A stretch of DNA of 64,000 bases, from NCBI GenBank assembly GCA_014871385.1, contig CM026431.1, forward strand, positions 8,653,964 through 8,717,963. Direction: 5' to 3'. The translations under genes were made by a program, and so were the position numbers. Source of the stretch: Ceratodon purpureus (taxonomy: Eukaryota > Streptophyta > Bryopsida > Pseudoditrichales > Ditrichaceae). The notes beneath the pieces are model-generated. The model worked only from the letters and a program-made list of their open reading frames with translations. It was not told where the DNA came from and ran no database searches. Every line of letters starts with the position of its first letter. The first letter of the stretch is position 1. Positions 59,769 to 64,000 of the stretch are shown piece by piece.

Positions 59769-60646
59769 CTATCCAAGGCGATACACCTCCTCCAAGCCGT
59801 CGAATTCAATCCGAACCAAGTCCGCTGGAAAATCAGAGCTAGAGACTTCTGCAGAAGGCTCTTCGTATTCTTCGGGACGTGTACTACCTTCCGACGGATT
59901 GTATTCCTGCGTAGGGAGTAGTAAAAGACACTTGCAGAATAGAGAGGCCGACGTCGCCAATGACGAGAGTGTATTGCACCTGCAACGCAACCACTTCACC
60001 CGCATCGCTCCATCCAAGGTGAAATACTTTCCCCACATTTTCCCGAGAGCGCAGTTGCATTTCGGATTATTAAACCACCTAAGTTTCCTACACGAACTGC
60101 AATCGCAGAACTCAATGCAGACGTGACGAGGACCGAGCACTCCTAACTCATACACCCGGATTGCGCTCTCTAACAGACTTGGTGCCCCACCAAATCGGTC
60201 AACGCGTAACGAATCTGTTCCGTAATCAGAGCTATATTCCAAATCCTCTCGATGCATCCTCTCAGTACTCTCTATCCACTTCAACCACACCACGATCAGA
60301 GTAAGCACCTCAGAAATTGTCCGTTACTCTGTAAACCCTAATTAGGAGTGTTGGGTGTGCGTCTGCAGTACACTCTTCCGGAACGCAACAGCGCAACAAG
60401 GAAAGCAGAGTACATCGGTGAGCGGGAACGCATGTGCTCTCTTGAAGGGAACGTCCCCACCTGAACAGCGTTGCAATAGAAATATTCTATGTCTTCCCAT
60501 GCACCTATAGACCATTCCAAACCTCCCGTAGTGCGTAACCAGAGTACCTTAGTCTCTTGGTGCCATCGTCCGAGGATGACCTTCAGCGACGAGGCTCCTT
60601 CAATCCCCGACCCTCGGCCCATCCAACCAATGATAGGCGCCGTCAT
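59769..60646 (-). CDS. Cysteine-rich transposon-associated gene of unknown function
   Basis: Two minus-strand open segments, 60646-60338 and 60308-59769, the second starting right after a CAG/GAG-type acceptor. The second segment has CDCSSCRKLRWFNNPKCNC, that is C-x-C-x2-C-x10-C-x-C, then KMWGKYFTLDGAMR, then CKCLLLLPTQEY and an acidic Pro/Glu/Ser tail. It is the intact relative of the broken copy at 10.08-10.64 kb. I do not recognise the domain; metal binding is inferred from the cysteines. It lies about 250 bp upstream of tnp2 on the same strand, which suggests it belongs to the same element. The join between the two segments and the real stop are uncertain. Confidence 0.45.
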
Positions 60647-61322
60647 CTGAGGGATTCTCGCGAAAGCTGCTTTTGATCTATATTATCTATTTCTAAGTGG
60701 GGAAGTTCGGTTTGTACCTGGTCGGCCTTGTCAGGTAAACAACCGGGTATATTGGTTAGTTTCTAGTAATCATCGACACGGCGTCACTTCGGAAACCCAT
60801 CCACGACGTCCATGAGTGAGGACTTCCACCATTAAACCTAGGATAGCTATGATGCTGAAGATACCTCCTCTGAGACGGAGTTCCCACTCTCCACCACATG
60901 CACCACGATGGCGGACAGTATGGTGATATTTAGCATACCGTCCCGTTTTTATCTGATTTGCAGACCAGCAGCAGTAATGGTTCAGAGCGCCGTGATCGGG
61001 AGAGTTGTGGGCGCTCTTGTCTTACTCATCGGGGGGGATTTCCACTTTCTTGCAAGGCTCTAGGGTTTAGGGATGAGATGTCGTCGCCCATGGCTCACGT
61101 CGACGGCGGCTGCCCCTGGGGTTCTCAACTGTGTCACAATGTTATTGAGAGACATTTAATCGGCCTCTGTCAATCGCATTGCTGCGCTCTCTTCCAACCT
61201 CAGGTCCACTCCCTAACCCAATGTTCGTTGTCTGCACTCGTTTGTTTCGTTAGATTCTCTGTTTCTTTTGGACACTGTTCCATCTGTTAAGTCGCGCACG
61301 GAGATCCCCAACCCGCCGTTTA
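60647..61322. other. Divergent spacer between minus- and plus-strand transposon genes
   Basis: A region of about 0.7 kb with genes pointing away on both sides. It probably contains promoters for both directions. No motif can be placed with confidence. Confidence 0.35.
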
Positions 61323-61875
61323 ATGGCGATGGACTCACGAGTACCGTCACCGAGCCGCATGTCCGCAAGAAGGATTGCCGAAGGACCGGGAGGCTTACAC
61401 CACACCATGTTAGATGTAGTCGAGTTAGCCATCTTCCGCTTGGACAGGTACCTGAAGAGACATCGCATGCCGGTGAAACCGTGGGTGATGGATTGGAAGC
61501 GCCCTCGTAGTGGCCCAGAGTCGGATTGCGATCCCGCTCATGTCCCCGCGGAGACTTTCTTGGACTCCCTGCCCCGAGAGATAGTGAAGGACAAAAATAT
61601 GGCCATTGCTAATGAATGGAGAAACACCAGTCGATAAATTCAGAATGTTGTGTCATATTAGATGCGTGTGCGTCGGGTGGATGGTATACGCTGAAGGTAG
61701 CAAGGAGTGGCCTTTAGGATTAGAAGCGTGGATTCAGGGTGATCATCGGGTTGTTGCCGCAACAGGGGAAAATCCGTTCCATGACACAGACTCCGAATCC
61801 GACCCGGACTGGGCTAACGCAGATTGGGACTGGGACGAAGAGAGGTCCACAAGCGGCACTGACGATGAGGAATAG
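61323..61875 (+). CDS. Two overlapping open segments, possible small transposon gene
   Basis: The segment 61323-61637 (HTMLDVVELAIFRLDRYLKRH, then VKPWVMDWKRPRSG) and, in another frame, 61606-61875 (FRMLCHIRCVCVGWMVYAEGSKEWPLGLEAWI, then an Asp/Glu-rich tail ending GTDDEE) read like protein-coding sequence. They need a splice or a frameshift to join. I do not recognise a family. The acidic C-terminus resembles other genes of this block. Confidence 0.3.
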
Positions 61876-62411
61876 ATACACATTCTGTAGAATGAGAGGC
61901 AAGAGCGGCTGCGGCTAACGTCATTGTCGTAATCATCTTAGTGATTTCGGAGTTTGATCCTGTCCTCCTCCCTGTACCGGGTTATGCCCATTGTATTTCG
62001 ATAATCATATGTCGCACTGCATAGTGTGACACTTCCACCGATATTGGCTCATTGTCACGTTGTATATGTTCTATACTTTTCTGTTGTGGAATTCCTCATT
62101 TTTCGTTTCCACTTTCTATTTCACGTGTCATTGAATTAACCTTGTACAGTGGGGTTTGTTATGGCTAACAGAATTTTATCCCGGTGTTATCATCCTCTGG
62201 TGGAGCTCAACATTTCGGACCTCCACATCTTTCCCAGAAAATGACGTCCACTTCCTCCGGTCAATCGAACATCCCGACACAGGTAACACACTTACGCATT
62301 AGTATATCAGATCCGTCCTAAGTTCATTTTTCTCAGTCCGTGGTGGATAAGCACGTCGCAGCTGCATTTACATTTTTATATACCTGATTCTAAAACAATG
62401 TTATCGGGGTC

Positions 62412-63634
62412 TTGAACTTGAAGAGTACATCCTCGGGACAGATGCCAGTGAACTCAAATTACCCTCAACGACCTCCGTACTTGCACCCGTGGGCGTCGCA
62501 GATGATGTACTCCGGGGCAGTTCCTCCTTCGATTGACTCTTCTTCGCAGTTGCAATATCTTTACCAAGGATGTCAGCATCCATCACTCCAGAACAATTCA
62601 GTTCCCGTGCCTCACGTCCGCAACTCCATGTCCCAATTTGCTCCCACGGGCGCCATGGAGAATTACCGACGACTATCGCTAAGTCACAGTCGCGCTATTC
62701 AGCAGAACTCCAGTCAATCACATTCTCTAAGCTCTCCTATTTCCAGCCAGCTGCCGAGGTCCCGTGGCGGAGATGGGAGTGCGAGCAAAGACACCGCTAG
62801 TGGAAGTAAGGGCCAGGGTAGCGGTCACACAGCTCGCACTGAGGGATCCGACTCCAGGATGCATAACAGCAATCACTCCGACCTTCCGCCAATACCGCAA
62901 GCCCATATCTCCCAGGCAGTACCGTCCCTTGGCCTGGATGGCGTGGTGCCTCAGTGCTATCTCCATTCGACTTCCCACCTCCGGACATGACCTCCCCAAA
63001 TGTTAGCCAGCAGCAGGTGGTGTTCGAAGCATTGCCCATCGTACCTCACAATCCAGTGGACGTGACGAGAGAGGAGGACCAGGGCATTCGGTACGAAGAA
63101 TCCAAGAGGACAGCTCAGAGAAGAGCTCAACGAGCCCGGAAAGCTTCTTTTATAGAGAAATCTCAGCAGTGGCCCATGACGATCCAATGCACTGCAGAGG
63201 GAGGAATTCCGAAGGACGTCCGACCATTCGTCCACCGGCCAATTCAGGGCATCTGCCCGAAGGTTTCTGAAAATGTCCACTATACATTTCAGAGACCATC
63301 CGGACTCTGACATCAAAGTGGTAGTAGAAGACATCGATCGCAGATTTGTATTCAACCCACCCTTGCGAGCGGGATATATCATGTGGTTTATAGAAAACTC
63401 CTACGTACATCACGGTATTTATGGCGTAAACATTGGGTTAAAACAGGACGCGGGGAGAAGCATAAGTGGTGTCCCCAGAAGTATTTTCCAGCCCTTGTTA
63501 AGTATTGGAAATCTGCCGAGGCCGAGGAAGAGAGTAAGCGCATGAAGGAGGCCCGTAACGCAGCGAAAGAGAAGAGAGACTACTCCTCGAGAGGAAGGAC
63601 CACAGTAATATTTGCAATTGACGATGCGTGGGAT
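62412..63634 (+). pseudogene. Degraded Transposase_24 (Ptta/En-Spm)-like gene
   Basis: A Ser/Gln-rich N-terminal region (62412-62990) continues in another frame with NVSQQQVVFEALPIVPHNPVD and a basic segment RTAQRRAQRARKA. Around 63270-63400 the frame moves again (VVVEDIDRRFVFNPPL). From 63383 it gives YLWRKHW, KHKWCPQKYFPALVKYWKSAE and ESKRMKEARNAAKEKRDYSSRG. That last part has the W-x3-YW-x-S-x2-(A/G)-x4-S-x7-N-x3 character of plant Transposase_24. A donor (GTAAGA) follows at 63635. The three frame changes mean it is either a pseudogene or has short introns I could not place. Confidence 0.42.
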
Positions 63635-64000
63635 GTAAGATTATTTTCTAACCCTCCATTTACTGGTGAACTTTCATTGAAGTTTGGTAGAGACTTCGTT
63701 CTTCAATGCTTTGCACAATGTCTTTGATTTCATTAATGGACATCTTCTGCTTGAAATCCCGTGATGATTGGAAAAAGATGGACAGTAATGTCTTGGCCGC
63801 GTGTTGTTCCTCCATCGAAACACCCTATTCATCAGAGAGAATCCCCACCTTTTTTTGCCTCACCTCCACTTCCGGTTGGAGAGCAGCCTACTCTGCAGTT
63901 ACTCCTATATGTTTCACCTGTTCTCCCCGCGTCCACGCTAACCTCCTCTCTCACCCTATTGTTTTTCATCCCCACAGTGAACCTCTCTCCTCGTTATCCC
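63635..64000. other. Probable intron or 3' part of the Transposase_24-like gene
   Basis: It begins with a GTAAGA donor. No acceptor or conserved exon is identified before the window ends. The final 150 bp are rich in C/T. Confidence 0.3.

Larger units (their letters stand above)
51323..64000. mobile_element. Large CACTA (En/Spm-like) transposon region, ends not located
   Basis: A tnp2 transposase, a Transposase_24-like sequence and at least two further transposon-type genes lie together. The block is clearly GC-richer than the 1-50 kb sequence. CACTA elements usually carry tnp2 plus one or more extra ORFs. I found no CACTA termini, no subterminal arrays and no 3-bp target duplication, so the limits given are those of the gene content, and nested insertions are possible. 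Confidence 0.6.

Overview
The window is nuclear DNA of a land plant. The genes have many spliceosomal introns (mostly about 80-900 bp) in AT-rich intergenic DNA. The homeodomain protein NODULIN HOMEOBOX (NDX), known from land plants, sits beside plant-type class II (CACTA/tnp2), PIF/Harbinger and Copia elements. A moss or other bryophyte is my best guess. It rests on the overall style and on the intronless fungal-type iron permease, not on a decisive marker.

Layout. 1-14.6 kb: repeat-rich, mostly very AT-rich DNA with no intact gene; it contains short tandem repeats and one broken cysteine-rich transposon-type ORF (10.08-10.64 kb). 14.6-15.6 kb: a 388-bp palindrome and a GA-rich leader. 15.6-24.6 kb: a complete 20-exon NDX gene (+) whose coding phases close over 1,116 codons. 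25.45-27.84 kb (-): a nine-exon acid-lipase-type alpha/beta hydrolase (396 aa) with its catalytic triad, plus an upstream exon. 30-34 kb: a PIF/Harbinger-type MITE and a decayed Copia polyprotein. 34.7-38.9 kb: a truncated MITE next to a 3.47-kb element with arms of about 1.1 kb. That element carries a disrupted 2-oxoglutarate/Fe(II) dioxygenase of TET/JBP appearance. 39.5-42.3 kb: a SINE-like segment, an inverted-repeat element and the GAR1 gene of the H/ACA snoRNP. 44.3-45.2 kb (-): an intronless FTR1 iron permease. 46-48.5 kb: a long hairpin and two 738-bp MITE copies. 51.5 kb to the end: GC-richer DNA that looks like one large CACTA-type transposon or a nest of them. It holds an apparently intact tnp2 transposase (-), an unknown six-exon gene (-), a cysteine-rich gene (-) and, facing the other way, degraded Transposase_24-like coding sequence (+).

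The cellular genes (NDX, lipase, GAR1, FTR1) are unrelated and independently transcribed. The most unusual items are (1) the TIR-flanked dioxygenase element, in which the 3' end of the gene lies inside one inverted arm and its reading frame moves by -1 three times; (2) a cysteine-rich transposon-associated family with conserved C-x-C-x2-C-x10-C-x-C spacing, present in two copies about 50 kb apart, one of them with a nonsense codon; and (3) a 738-bp MITE family in three copies. Exon borders were set by hand from GT/AG signals and phase and have not been tested against transcripts.
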